This document shows positions 38,259-46,744 of a stretch of DNA of 64,000 nt, in pieces. Every line of letters begins with the position of its first letter. The first letter of the stretch is position 1. The notes below the pieces were generated by a model. It was not told the origin of the DNA, ran no database searches, and saw only the letters and a program-made list of their open reading frames with translations. Origin of the DNA: RGDT01 sp964630925 (GTDB lineage: Bacteria; Planctomycetota; Planctomycetia; Gemmatales; Gemmataceae); assembly GCA_964630925.1 (NCBI GenBank), contig CAZVZK010000038.1, positions 1 to 64,000 on the forward strand. Direction: 5' to 3'. The position numbers and the translations under genes are program-made.

Positions 38259-39029
38259 TCAGGTGGCCTTCTCCAGGTTGGTGCGGAACTCCCGCTCGAA
38301 GTTGGCCTTGATCTTCACCTCGGCGTCGTTCTTGATCTTGGTCTTCACGTCGATCAGGGCGTTGCGGTAGTTCGTGCCGCTCTTCCGCAGCGCCTCGACG
38401 CAGTCGCTCATGTTCCGGGCGGTCAGGCCGGCGCCGCTCTGCGCCGGCAGCTCGATCTTCCACACGCCGTTCTCCTCCTTGACCGTGCCGACGAGGTTCA
38501 GCGGGACGGCGGTGCCGGTGGGCAGCAGCGAGTGGAGCATCAGCGGCTTGATCTTGTAGGTGTGCTTGACCTGGTCGTCGCGGAAGCGGCGGCGGTCCTC
38601 GTCCCAGTGGATGGTCACCGCGGCGGACTTCTCCGACTTGGCCCCGATCGTGTACTTGAATGCGGGGAAGGGGTCGAGCCAGTAGAGCATGAGGTCCACC
38701 TCGTCGGACTGCACGCCGAAGTCCTTGGCGACGGCCCGCAGGTCGACGATCGCATTACGCAGCTCGAGCGCGTCGGCGCGGCCCTTGTCGAAGTACTCGG
38801 CGTAGGGGCCGGTGAGGTAGAGCTTGGCCGCCTCGTAGTCGCCCTTCTCGATGGCGAGTTTGAACTTCTCGAGGGCGTCCTCGGGCGACTTGGCGGGCGT
38901 GAAGCCCTTGGCCGCCTCGAACCACTTCTGGACGAAGCCGGGGCGTACGCTCGGCACGAAGAAGAAAACGCCGGCCAGCAACAGGATGCCGCCGATGATG
39001 ACGATCGGGATCAGCTTCGCCGCTTGCAT
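38259..39029 (-). CDS. Hypothetical membrane-anchored protein
   Basis: A 256-aa protein with one N-terminal helix (KLIPIVIIGGILLLAGVFFF) and a soluble remainder. The segment SPEDALEKFKLAIEKGDYEAAKLYLTGPYAEYF looks like the helical 'DUF4878/NTF2-like' opening common to lipoproteins of stress operons, followed by beta strands (AAVTIHWDEDRRRFRD, GVWKIELPAQSG). Function is not recognised. It converges on the YqeY gene with a 7-base gap and is divergent from the acyl-CoA dehydrogenase gene. Confidence 0.65.
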   Translation of the reverse strand: MQAAKLIPIVIIGGILLLAGVFFFVPSVRPGFVQKWFEAAKGFTPAKSPEDALEKFKLAIEKGDYEAAKLYLTGPYAEYFDKGRADALELRNAIVDLRAVAKDFGVQSDEVDLMLYWLDPFPAFKYTIGAKSEKSAAVTIHWDEDRRRFRDDQVKHTYKIKPLMLHSLLPTGTAVPLNLVGTVKEENGVWKIELPAQSGAGLTARNMSDCVEALRKSGTNYRNALIDVKTKIKNDAEVKIKANFEREFRTNLEKAT

Positions 39030-39166
39030 CGCCTCGACCCCCCGGATTGGAATGACTGTACACTCTCTTCTAACTCACGCCAGGCGCCAGTGCAAGGGCC
39101 GCCGCTGGACGGGTGCGCTCCCCGGCGGATAAAATGAGGAAGCCCGTCACCTCTCCGGAGCGCCTC

Positions 39167-40918
39167 ATGGCCCTATCCGCCGCGCAGGTCGAGCAGCAGA
39201 AGAAGCACGCCGAGGAGCTGCTGTTCTCCGGCCCCCAGTCGCTCGGCTTCGCCAAGGCGCTCTACTTCGGGCAGTTCAACTCCCCCCTCCTCTTCCCCTA
39301 CCCCGAGCTGAGGCCCGACGAGCAGGCGGCCACGGCGAAGGCCATCGAGGAGGTGCGTGAGTTCTGCCGCACCGGCATCGACGCCGCCGCCATCGACCGC
39401 GACGCCCTCATCCCCCAATCCGTCATCGACGGCCTGGGCCGCATCGGCGTCCTCGGCATGACCGCGCCGACGGCGTCCGGCGGACGCTCCTTCGGGCAGC
39501 TGGCGTACACGAAGATCATGGAGGTGATCGGCGGCCATTGCGCCTCCACGGGCGTCTTCGTCAACGCCCACCACTCCATCGGCATCCGCTCCCTCATCCT
39601 CTTCGGCACGCCGGAGCAGCAGCAGCGCTGGCTGCCCGACCTGTGCAGCGGCAAGAAGCTCGGCGCGTTCGCCCTCACCGAGCAGGAGGCGGGGTCCGAC
39701 GCGAGCAACGTGCAGACGACGGCCACCCCGACCGAGGACGGCAAGGGGTTCCTCCTCAACGGCGGCAAGAAGTGGATCACCAACGGCGGCATCGCCGACG
39801 TGCTGACGGTGATGGCCCGCACACCCGGCCTGGCCGGCGGCGTGAACAAGAAGAAGGAGATCACGGCGTTCCTCGTCACGCCGGACATGCCCGGCTTCAA
39901 GGTCCTCGACCCGCGCATGGCGAAGAACTCGATCCGCGGCACGGCCACGGGCAAGATCGCGTTCGAGAACATGTATGTCCCGAAGGAGAACGTCCTCTGG
40001 CAGGTGGGCAAGGGCCTGCGGATCGCCCTCACCGTGCTGGACTTCGGCCGGACGACGTTCGGCGCCTGCTGCACGGGCGTGGCCAAGGCGTGCGTCGAGG
40101 CGACGGTCAAGCACGCCAAGAAGCGCGTGCAGTTCGACCAGCCCCTCGCCGAGTTCGAGCTGGTGAAGAAGAAGATCGCGTGGATGGCGGCCCACGCCTA
40201 CGCGATGGAGGCCACCACCGCCCAGTGCGCCGGCTTCATCGACAAGGGGTCCGAGGACTTCATGCTGGAGACGGCCATCCTCAAGGTGTGGTCCACCGAC
40301 GCCCTGTGGAAGATCGTCAACGACTGCCTCCAGGTGCAGGGCGGCAAGGGCTTCTTCATGGACGAGCCGTATGAGCGCTGGATGCGCGACGCGCGGCTGA
40401 ACCTCGTCGGCGAGGGGGCCAACGATGTGCTCCGTGCGTTCATCGCGATGGTCGGCATCAAGCCGCTGGCGGACTCGCTTTTGAAGGTGAAGAACGCGGC
40501 GGCGAACCCCTTCACAGGCTTCGGCACGCTCTGGAACTTCGGCGTCGGCGTGGTGCTGGATCACTTCCGCATCCCGGCGGTGCCGGTGCGCGACCCCTCC
40601 CTGTCCGGCTTCGCCCGCGAGCTGGGGACGCGGGTGCGCGATTTCGCCGTGGCCGTGCGGGGTGCGCTGTTTACGCACAGGGAGTCGATCCTGTTCAAGC
40701 AGTACGTGCAGGAGCGTATCGCCGACGCGGCGTGCGAGCTGTACTCATCGGCGTGCGTGCTGGCGCGGCTGGACTCGCCGCAGGCGGGCGACGAGGCCGT
40801 GGGCAAGCACTACCTGACGCTGTCATCGCGGCGGTTCAAGCAGTGCCTGGCGGCGTTGGCGGACAACGACGACGTCAGCACGACGCAGACGGCGGACGCG
40901 GTGCTGAAGGCGTATTGA
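39167..40918 (+). CDS. Acyl-CoA dehydrogenase (VLCAD/ACAD9-like)
   Basis: A 583-aa flavoenzyme for the first oxidation of fatty-acyl-CoA beta-oxidation. The ACAD core covers about residues 40-440: FALTEQEAGSDASNVQT (FAD/substrate site), GGKKWITNGGIADVLTV, IRGTATGKIAFENMYVP, RVQFDQPLAEFELV, and CLQVQGGKGFFMDEPYERWMRD. The catalytic base is Glu416 in VGEGANDVLRAFIAM, the position used by long-chain and very-long-chain enzymes. The extra C-terminal 140 residues match the membrane-associating domain of VLCAD/ACAD9. The ATG at 39167 has GGAG upstream. No electron-transfer flavoprotein gene is adjacent. Confidence 0.92.
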   Translation: MALSAAQVEQQKKHAEELLFSGPQSLGFAKALYFGQFNSPLLFPYPELRPDEQAATAKAIEEVREFCRTGIDAAAIDRDALIPQSVIDGLGRIGVLGMTAPTASGGRSFGQLAYTKIMEVIGGHCASTGVFVNAHHSIGIRSLILFGTPEQQQRWLPDLCSGKKLGAFALTEQEAGSDASNVQTTATPTEDGKGFLLNGGKKWITNGGIADVLTVMARTPGLAGGVNKKKEITAFLVTPDMPGFKVLDPRMAKNSIRGTATGKIAFENMYVPKENVLWQVGKGLRIALTVLDFGRTTFGACCTGVAKACVEATVKHAKKRVQFDQPLAEFELVKKKIAWMAAHAYAMEATTAQCAGFIDKGSEDFMLETAILKVWSTDALWKIVNDCLQVQGGKGFFMDEPYERWMRDARLNLVGEGANDVLRAFIAMVGIKPLADSLLKVKNAAANPFTGFGTLWNFGVGVVLDHFRIPAVPVRDPSLSGFARELGTRVRDFAVAVRGALFTHRESILFKQYVQERIADAACELYSSACVLARLDSPQAGDEAVGKHYLTLSSRRFKQCLAALADNDDVSTTQTADAVLKAY

Positions 40919-41157
40919 AGCCGCCCGCGGTGCCAGGACGCGCGATCGCCCGTTTTCCACGGGGTCAGCCGATCGCCTCCTCGAGGCGCCTGCGCCGGCA
41001 CGCGTCGAGATACGAGACCTCGAGATCGAGTGCGAGGCAGCACCATCCTACCACGTCCCGGCCCGGGCCGCCACGCCCCGGTGGGCGAGCGCTGCCTGAA
41101 ACCGCCGCGGCGGCATGGGGTTTGCTCAGCCATCTCCCTCGTTGGGGAGGGACTGCC

Positions 41158-41712
41158 ATGAGCGTGCAACGTGTCGCGGACAACTGGGGGTGGTTTCTCG
41201 CCTTCGGCCTCCTGCTGATCGTCATGGGGGTGGTGGCACTGGCGGCGCCTCTGGCGACGACGGTGGTGGCGATGGAGTTCTTCGGCGTCCTCCTGCTGGT
41301 GGGCGCGGTGGCGCAATGGGCGCACGCCTACCACCACCGCGACTGGGGCGGGGCGATGCTCGGCGTGCTGCTCGGGGCGCTGTACGTGGCGGCGGGCGTG
41401 GCGCTGATGACGAGGCCGGTGCTTGGGGCGGCGGTGTTCACCCTGATGCTCGGCTTCGCCGTCCTCCTCGGCGGGGTCGCGCGGGTGCTGCTGTCGTTCA
41501 TGCACCGGCGTTTCACCGGGTGGCTGATGATGCTGCTGGGCGGCCTGGTGAGCCTGCTCCTGGGCGGGCTGATCGTGGCCGGCTGGCCGGAGTCGCTCGT
41601 CGTGATCGGGGTGTTCATCGGCGTCGATCTGATCGTGGGCGGCCTGTCGTGGGTGGCTTTGGCCCTGACGGCGCGTGAGCTGAGCGTGCCGGCGGGTCAC
41701 GTCCCCGGGTAG
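41158..41712 (+). CDS. HdeD family membrane protein (DUF308)
   Basis: A 184-aa protein with six hydrophobic helices in three hairpins, the DUF308/HdeD pattern: GWFLAFGLLLIVMGVVALAAP, FFGVLLLVGAVAQWAHAYHH, GVLLGALYVAAGVALM, MLGFAVLLGGVARVLLSFMHR, LLGGLVSLLLGGLIVAGWP and VIGVFIGVDLIVGGLSW. Escherichia coli HdeD contributes to acid resistance at high cell density; function in other phyla is not established. GGGGAGGG lies before the ATG. The 240 bases upstream hold no other gene. Confidence 0.88.
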   Translation: MSVQRVADNWGWFLAFGLLLIVMGVVALAAPLATTVVAMEFFGVLLLVGAVAQWAHAYHHRDWGGAMLGVLLGALYVAAGVALMTRPVLGAAVFTLMLGFAVLLGGVARVLLSFMHRRFTGWLMMLLGGLVSLLLGGLIVAGWPESLVVIGVFIGVDLIVGGLSWVALALTARELSVPAGHVPG

Positions 41713-41789
41713 GGCACGTTGGGCGGATGAATGAAGAGGGCCGGCCCGCGCCTCGGCGCGGGCCGGCCCTGCGTGCGTTCACCGGGCGG

Positions 41790-43544
41790 TCAATGCCCTT
41801 CCTTGGGCGTCCCGTCGATGTTCAGCGGCTTGTATCCGCCGATGGACATGAAGTAGAGGAGCATGAGCAGGTACAGGACGGCCATCGTCGCCGGGATGGC
41901 GGCGTCGGCGATGAGCGTCTTGCGGTCGCCGGCGATGCTGGCCTCGAACACGGCCTTCTCGTCGGCCGACAGGGAGTTGACCGCGTCAGCGGTCGGCTTG
42001 CCCTCCTTCTCCAGGCGCTCGCGCTCCGCCTTCACCTTCTTGGCGATGTCGCCCAGCTTCTTGGCGTCGATGCGGTCCACCTTGCCCTGCCCCATGAAGT
42101 CCGCCGGGGCCTCGGCCTTGTACTTCTCGAACAGGGCCGGGCTCTCGGCCTTCAACGCCTCGCCGGCGAAGCGGTCCTTGGCGTAGCCGAGGCCCGCCGA
42201 GCCGATCAGGCCGGCCGACAGCATGCCGATGCCGCCCATGATGCTGATGGCGATGGCCCCCGTCCGGGGGAACCGGTCGCTGGCGACGGCCAGCATCGTC
42301 GGCCAGAAGAACGTCTTGCCGACGGCGTAGACCGCGAGGGCCGCCATCGCCATCAGGAACGAGTTCATCTGGCTACTGAGCAGCAGGCCGCCGGCCGCCA
42401 GCACGGAGCAGACCAGCAGCAGGGCGACGGGGGACAGGCCCATCTTCTTCTCGATGAAGTCGGCGCAGAAGCGCAGGCCGAACATGATGAGCGAGGTCCA
42501 TACGAACAGGATCTTGCCCTGCTCGGAGGTGAGGATGTTGCCCGTGATGTTCTGGATCCAGCCGTCGGTGCCCAGCTCGACGGCGCCGACCAGGGCGTGG
42601 GTGATGAACAGGACGAACAGCAGGAACGACCCGAACGAGAAGTTGGTGAGGAGCGCGACCGCGATGAGCAGCACGGCGCCGATGCCGTAGCCGATGATCT
42701 GGCTGATCAGCTTGGCGTTGGCGACGGCGGCCGCGTCGGAGGCGTCCTTGGGGGCGAGGAGGGGGTCGAAGATCCCCATGAAGAACAGGGCCAGTAGGAA
42801 GCACACGGCGAGGGCGCCGAGGATGCCCACGTCCTTGAACATGTCGCCCAGGCTCAGGCCCGACTTGGACGCCTCCGACTTGGGCATCGGCTGGCCCAGG
42901 AACATCAGGCCGTAGATGGCCGTGGGCACGAGGAACAGGCCGAGCTGCGACTTCCAGTCCCACTTGAGCTGCTCGCCCAGCACCCAGCCGACCACGCCGC
43001 CGAGGACGAGGCCGAGCGGCCAGGAGGCGTGGAGGATGTTCAGGTAGTGGGTGCGGTTCTTGGGGAAGAGGGTGGCGACGAGCGGGTTGGCGACGGCCTC
43101 AAGCGTGCCGTTGGCCAGTCCGAAGAGGAACGTGCCCCAGAAGAGGAGGCTGTAGACGAGCTTGGGGTCCATGCCCTTCTGGGCGAGGAAGGTGATGACG
43201 GCCGAGCTGACGTGGAAGAGGAACGCCGCGATGACCAGTTTGCCGTAGCCGATCTTGTCGGCGATGACGCCGCCGATGATGATCCCGAAGCAGAAGCTGG
43301 TGAAGCCGGCGCCGTTGATGTCGCCCAGCTCCTTGTTGCCGAGGCCGAAGTCACGGCCCCAGTCGTCGAGGATGCCGCCGCGGATGGCGAAGCCGACGCC
43401 TGCGGCGAGGATGGCCATGAAGCCGGCGTACAGCAGGAGGTACGCGTTGGCCGGCGGGGCGTCGGCGCCGGGCAGGCTCAAGGAGCCGTCGCCGCCGAGG
43501 GGGCGGTCGGAAACGCCGCCCGGCCCCTTGATCTGATCGGTCAT
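41790..43544 (-). CDS. MFS transporter with a soluble insert before the last helix
   Basis: A 584-aa transporter with about 12 membrane helices. It resembles FucP/GluP/nucleoside-type major facilitator proteins (NANPLVATLFPKNRTHYLNILH, FGLANGTLEAVANPL, FFWPTMLAVASDRFPRTGA). It is longer than usual because of a charged, helical segment at about residues 465-545 (KYKAEAPADFMGQGKVDRIDA, KVKAERERLEKEGK) between the last two helices. A Gly/Pro-rich head of about 30 residues precedes helix 1. The likely substrate class is sugars or nucleosides (inference). ATG 43544 was preferred over a GTG/ATG-poor extension; the ribosome site is weak. Confidence 0.82.
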   Translation of the reverse strand: MTDQIKGPGGVSDRPLGGDGSLSLPGADAPPANAYLLLYAGFMAILAAGVGFAIRGGILDDWGRDFGLGNKELGDINGAGFTSFCFGIIIGGVIADKIGYGKLVIAAFLFHVSSAVITFLAQKGMDPKLVYSLLFWGTFLFGLANGTLEAVANPLVATLFPKNRTHYLNILHASWPLGLVLGGVVGWVLGEQLKWDWKSQLGLFLVPTAIYGLMFLGQPMPKSEASKSGLSLGDMFKDVGILGALAVCFLLALFFMGIFDPLLAPKDASDAAAVANAKLISQIIGYGIGAVLLIAVALLTNFSFGSFLLFVLFITHALVGAVELGTDGWIQNITGNILTSEQGKILFVWTSLIMFGLRFCADFIEKKMGLSPVALLLVCSVLAAGGLLLSSQMNSFLMAMAALAVYAVGKTFFWPTMLAVASDRFPRTGAIAISIMGGIGMLSAGLIGSAGLGYAKDRFAGEALKAESPALFEKYKAEAPADFMGQGKVDRIDAKKLGDIAKKVKAERERLEKEGKPTADAVNSLSADEKAVFEASIAGDRKTLIADAAIPATMAVLYLLMLLYFMSIGGYKPLNIDGTPKEGH

Positions 43545-43642
43545 GTGGGTGCTGTCCCCGGAGAGGTTGATTTCGGCCGCTGGCAGGTAGGAGATTGGGA
43601 TATCACCCGGCCGCCGCTCCGTCAAACCTCCCCCGCCAGGAT

Positions 43643-44398
43643 TCACCCCGCCCCCAGCGCCGCCCTCATCTTCACCAACGCGCTCTCCTGCATCTGCCGC
43701 ACCCTCTCCTTCGACAGCCCCATCTCACGCCCCACCTGCTCCAGCGTCCCGCCGCGGCCCCCCTCGTCCAGCCGGAACCGCCGCCGGATCACCCGCTTCT
43801 CGCGGCACGACAGCAGCTCGTGCCCCTCGCGCAGCAGCTCGTCCACCGGCGGCAGGCCGCCGGGCTCCCGCGGGGTGTCCCCCTCGCTCGGCCCGCCGTC
43901 GGGGAGCGAATCCAGGGGCAGCCACCGCGCCAGCCGGTCCGCCGCCCTCTTCTGCGACATCCGCGACAGCGCCCGCATCAGGCACGTGAAGGCGTAGGTG
44001 CTGAACCGCACCCCCATCCAGGGGTTGTACGCCGTCACCGCCTGGATCAGGACCAGGTGGCAGTCCCCCGCCATGTCGTCCGCATGACCCGCCGGCGGCG
44101 ACCACCGCCGCACCGCCCGGTAGATCAGCTTGCGGTTGCCCAGCACGATCCGGTCACGCAGGCTCAGATGCGCCGACCGCCAGAACGCCCGCCCGCTGTC
44201 ATTCGCGGCCTTCGCGGAACGCCACGCGGCGTAGTGCATCCGCTTGGCCAGGTCGCGCGTCACGTCGTCCGGCATGTGCGTGCCCGCGAAGTCGTCCGCC
44301 GACGCCGCCCGGGGCCCGTACATCTGCTCCGCGCCACGCTCCCGGAACGTCTCGTGCTCGACGTGATACGGCACGCCCTTGTCGCCCTGCTTCTCCAC
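43643..44398 (-). CDS. Sigma-70 family RNA polymerase sigma factor
   Basis: A 251-aa alternative sigma factor. Region 2 is at about residues 85-150 (RIVLGNRKLIYRAVRRW, LVLIQAVTAYNPWMGVRFSTYAFTCLMRALSRM), which contains the -10 recognition helix. Region 4 is at about 195-248 (LSCREKRVIRRRF, TLEQVGREMGLSKERVRQMQESALVKM). Region 1.1 is absent and region 3 is short. The start is GTG 44398, set by the strong GGGGGAGGTG just upstream. A near-consensus promoter (TTGACA, 16 bp, TACACT) serves it. The CarH-like regulator is divergent, an arrangement like LitR-LitS in Streptomyces, so light/B12-dependent control is a reasonable hypothesis. Confidence 0.88.
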   Translation of the reverse strand: MEKQGDKGVPYHVEHETFRERGAEQMYGPRAASADDFAGTHMPDDVTRDLAKRMHYAAWRSAKAANDSGRAFWRSAHLSLRDRIVLGNRKLIYRAVRRWSPPAGHADDMAGDCHLVLIQAVTAYNPWMGVRFSTYAFTCLMRALSRMSQKRAADRLARWLPLDSLPDGGPSEGDTPREPGGLPPVDELLREGHELLSCREKRVIRRRFRLDEGGRGGTLEQVGREMGLSKERVRQMQESALVKMRAALGAG

Positions 44399-44414
44399 GG
44401 CACACCTCCCCCAT

Positions 44415-44433
44415 AAATCGTCCAAATCGTCCA
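44415..44433 (-). promoter_or_regulatory. Repeated TGGACGATTTGGACGAT box upstream of the sigma gene
   Basis: On the minus strand TGGACGATTTGGACGATTT lies between the -10 element and the ribosome site of the sigma gene, overlapping the predicted transcript start. A matching box (TTGGACGCTTTGGACGAT) is at 44546-44563 in front of the divergent regulator. Two tandem TGGACG half-sites per promoter suggest a shared operator, possibly for the CarH-like protein. Binding is inference. Confidence 0.5.
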
Positions 44434-44438
44434 CACTC

Positions 44439-44466
44439 AGTGTAGGCACTCCGCCCCTCGTGTCAA
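44439..44466 (-). promoter_or_regulatory. Sigma-70-type promoter for the sigma factor gene
   Basis: On the minus strand TTGACA (44466-44461), a 16-base spacer and TACACT (44444-44439) form an unusually good housekeeping promoter in this GC-rich genome. The predicted start falls at or just before the repeated TGGACG box, so a repressor bound there would block it. Confidence 0.65.
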
Positions 44467-44471
44467 GAGAG

Positions 44472-44500
44472 TCTGCGAATTCCCGGCGAATCTGCGGATT
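44472..44500. repeat. Direct repeat TCTGCGAATT / TCTGCGGATT in the divergent promoter region
   Basis: Two 10-base copies (44472-44481 and 44491-44500) differ by one base and are spaced 19 bases start to start, close to two helical turns. They lie upstream of both divergent promoters. They could bind a second regulator; no factor can be assigned. Confidence 0.4.
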
Positions 44501-44527
44501 GCACTGGAGGGCAGAAGGGCTGTCGGC

Positions 44528-44533
44528 TATACT
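44528..44533 (+). promoter_or_regulatory. Candidate -10 element (TATACT) for the CarH-like gene
   Basis: TATACT lies 34 bases before the ATG at 44568. No -35 element is found at the right distance, so the promoter may be weak, activator-dependent or read by an alternative sigma factor. An in-frame ATG at 44541 would sit at the expected transcript start. Confidence 0.4.
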
Positions 44534-44545
44534 ACCGTGGATGGA

Positions 44546-44563
44546 TTGGACGCTTTGGACGAT
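44546..44563 (+). promoter_or_regulatory. Repeated TTGGACGCTTTGGACGAT box upstream of the CarH-like gene
   Basis: This copy matches the box in front of the divergent sigma gene (44415-44433) and lies between the TATACT element and the start codon. If translation began at ATG 44541, the box would be coding. Its similarity to the non-coding copy argues for a regulatory role and for the 44568 start. Confidence 0.5.
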
Positions 44564-44567
44564 ATGC

Positions 44568-45425
44568 ATGAGTGACGAAAGAAGGCTGCTGGGCTCGCGT
44601 GAGGCCGCCGAGATGCTCGGCGTCGGGGAGTCCACGGTCAAGCGCTGGGTCGATCAGGGCGTGCTGCCGGCGGAGCGGACGGCGGGCCGGCACCGCAAGA
44701 TCCGCAGGGCCGACCTGCTGCGCGTGGCGCGGGAGCGCGGCCTGCCGCTGCGGGCGCCCGCGGCCGTGGACGAGCTGGAGGGCCGGCTGCACGCGGCGAT
44801 GCTGGCCGGTGATCACGACGCGGCGTACGCGGCGCTGCGCGACGGCCGGCACTGCGGGATGACGATGGCGGAGATCGGGGATCGGCTCGTCTCGCCGGCG
44901 ATGGCCCACATCGGCCACGGCTGGGCGACGAAGAAGATCGACGTGTACGAGGAGCACCGGGCGACGCAGGCGTGCCTGTCGGCCGTGCTGGCCTTGCGGC
45001 TGGGCCTGCCGCGTCCGGGCGCCGACGCGCCGCTGGCGCTGGGCGGCGGCGCCGAGGGCGACCATTACCAGCTGGCCAACCTCCTGGTCGAGATGACGCT
45101 GATCGAGGCCGGGTGGGCCGCCGAGAACATCGGCCCGAACACGCCGTGGCCCTCCCTCTGCCGCGCCGTCCGCGAACGCCGCCCGCGCCTGGTGTGGCTG
45201 TCGTGTAGCCATCTGCCGGACGCCGAGGCGTTCGTCGCCGGTTACGCCACGCTGCACGCCGATGCGGCGCGTGTGGGCGCGTCCGTCGCCGTCGGCGGGC
45301 GGGCCCTGGGGGAGGCCGTCCGGCCGCGCCTGACTTACGCGCACTTCGGCGACCGGCTGGCGAACCTGGCGCTCTACGCCCGCGACCTGCGCCGCGGCCC
45401 TGCCGCACGGACGCCCTCCGCGTAG
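44568..45425 (+). CDS. CarH/LitR-like regulator: excisionase-type HTH plus B12-binding domain
   Basis: A 285-aa protein. Residues 5-55 are a MerR/excisionase-type winged helix (GSREAAEMLGVGESTVKRW, RTAGRHRKIRR). Residues about 70-140 are the helical cap and 145-280 the Rossmann-like cobalamin-binding fold. The adenosylcobalamin-photoreceptor signature W-X9-EH is exact: Trp119, Glu129, His130. His166 in GDHYQLAN aligns in spacing with the lower-ligand His of Thermus CarH. In CarH, B12-bound tetramers repress in the dark and light disrupts them. Here the gene is divergent from a sigma factor and 35 bases before an NDH-2 gene. Light sensing is a strong inference; a B12-only or degenerate sensor remains possible. 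Confidence 0.85.
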   Translation: MSDERRLLGSREAAEMLGVGESTVKRWVDQGVLPAERTAGRHRKIRRADLLRVARERGLPLRAPAAVDELEGRLHAAMLAGDHDAAYAALRDGRHCGMTMAEIGDRLVSPAMAHIGHGWATKKIDVYEEHRATQACLSAVLALRLGLPRPGADAPLALGGGAEGDHYQLANLLVEMTLIEAGWAAENIGPNTPWPSLCRAVRERRPRLVWLSCSHLPDAEAFVAGYATLHADAARVGASVAVGGRALGEAVRPRLTYAHFGDRLANLALYARDLRRGPAARTPSA

Positions 45426-45460
45426 GATGCCGGCTGTCGCCGCACCCGGAGCGTCCCACC

Positions 45461-46744
45461 GTGCCTCACCGCGTCGTCATCGTCGGCGGGGGCTTCGGCG
45501 GCCTGTACGCCGCCCAGGCCCTCAACAAAGCCCCCGTCGAGGTCACCCTCCTCGACCGCCGCAACTTCCACCTCTTCCAGCCGCTCCTGTATCAGGTCGC
45601 CACCGGCGGGCTGTCGCCGGCCAACATCGCCGCCCCCCTCCGGGCCGTGCTCCGCCGCCAGCGCAACGCCACGGTGCTGCTCGCCGAGGTGAGCGGCTTC
45701 GACCTGGCGGCGAAGGAGGTGATCCTCGCCGACGGGCGCGCCCCCTACGACTCGCTGATCGTGGCGGCGGGGGCGCGGCACCACTACTTCGGGCACCCCG
45801 AGTGGGAGGCCGTCGCGCCGGGGCTCAAGACCATCGAGGACGCCACGACGATGCGCCGCAAGGTGCTGACGGCGTTCGAGCAGGCCGAACGCACCGACGA
45901 CCCGCTCCTGCGGCAGGCGCTCTTGACGTTCGTGGTGGTGGGCGGCGGGCCGACGGGGGTGGAGCTGGCCGGCGCGGTGGGCGAGCTGGCGCACCACACG
46001 CTGCGCGGCAACTTCCGCCGCAGCGACCCGGCGAAGGCCCGGGTGTTTCTGCTGGAGGCGGCGGGCCGCATCCTGGGGACGTACCCGGAATCGCTGTCGG
46101 CGAGCGCGGTGAAGTCGCTGGCGTCGCTGGGGGTGACGGTGCGCGTCAACACCGCCGTGACGGCCCTGGCGCCGGGGGCGGTGACGGTCAAGAGCGGCGG
46201 GGTGGAGGAGGTGATCGCGGCGCACACGGTGCTGTGGGGCGCGGGCGTGCAGGCGTCGCCCCTGGCGGCGGCGCTGGCCCAGGCGTCCGGGGCGAAGCTG
46301 GACCGCGCGGGGCGGATCGAGGTGCTGGCGGACTGCACGCTGCCGGGCCACCCGGAGGTGTTCTGTATCGGCGACATGGCGAACTACCCGCACCAGGACG
46401 GCAAGCCGCTGCCGGGCGTCGCCCCCGTGGCGATGCAGCAGGGGGCCTACGCCGCGGAGATGATCCGCAAGCGTGTCGAGGGCGGCACGCCCCCGGGGCC
46501 GTTCCGCTACAAGGACCAGGGCAATATGGCGACCATCGGGCGGGCGGCGGCGGTGGCGGACCTGGGGTGGCTGCGGCTATCGGGCTACCCGGCGTGGCTG
46601 GCGTGGCTGTTCGTGCATCTGCTGTACCTGATCGCGTTCGAGAACCGCGTGCTGGTGCTGTTCCAGTGGGCGTGGAGTTACATCACGCGGGGGCGGGCGG
46701 CGCGGCTCATCACCTCACCAGAAAGGATGAGGGATGAGGGATGA
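45461..46744 (+). CDS. Type II NADH dehydrogenase (NDH-2 family)
   Basis: A 427-aa FAD-dependent oxidoreductase that passes electrons from NADH to quinone without pumping protons. Two dinucleotide folds are visible: FAD site VVIVGGGFGGLYAAQAL at the N-terminus and NADH site FVVVGGGPTGVELAGAVGE near residue 160. FCIGDMANYP near 305 contacts FAD and the quinone-site region VAPVAMQQGAYAAEMI follows. The last 60 residues are hydrophobic or amphipathic (WLAWLFVHLLYLIAF) for membrane attachment. The start is GTG 45461 with CCCGGAG upstream. It probably shares a transcript with the CarH-like gene. Confidence 0.92.
   Translation: MPHRVVIVGGGFGGLYAAQALNKAPVEVTLLDRRNFHLFQPLLYQVATGGLSPANIAAPLRAVLRRQRNATVLLAEVSGFDLAAKEVILADGRAPYDSLIVAAGARHHYFGHPEWEAVAPGLKTIEDATTMRRKVLTAFEQAERTDDPLLRQALLTFVVVGGGPTGVELAGAVGELAHHTLRGNFRRSDPAKARVFLLEAAGRILGTYPESLSASAVKSLASLGVTVRVNTAVTALAPGAVTVKSGGVEEVIAAHTVLWGAGVQASPLAAALAQASGAKLDRAGRIEVLADCTLPGHPEVFCIGDMANYPHQDGKPLPGVAPVAMQQGAYAAEMIRKRVEGGTPPGPFRYKDQGNMATIGRAAAVADLGWLRLSGYPAWLAWLFVHLLYLIAFENRVLVLFQWAWSYITRGRAARLITSPERMRDEG

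Noticed and set aside
40965..41225. Minus-strand open frame overlapping the start of the HdeD-like gene
   Set aside because: Only the end (LALDLEVSYLDACRRRRLEE) looks coding-like; it overlaps a convincing gene and has no start signal.
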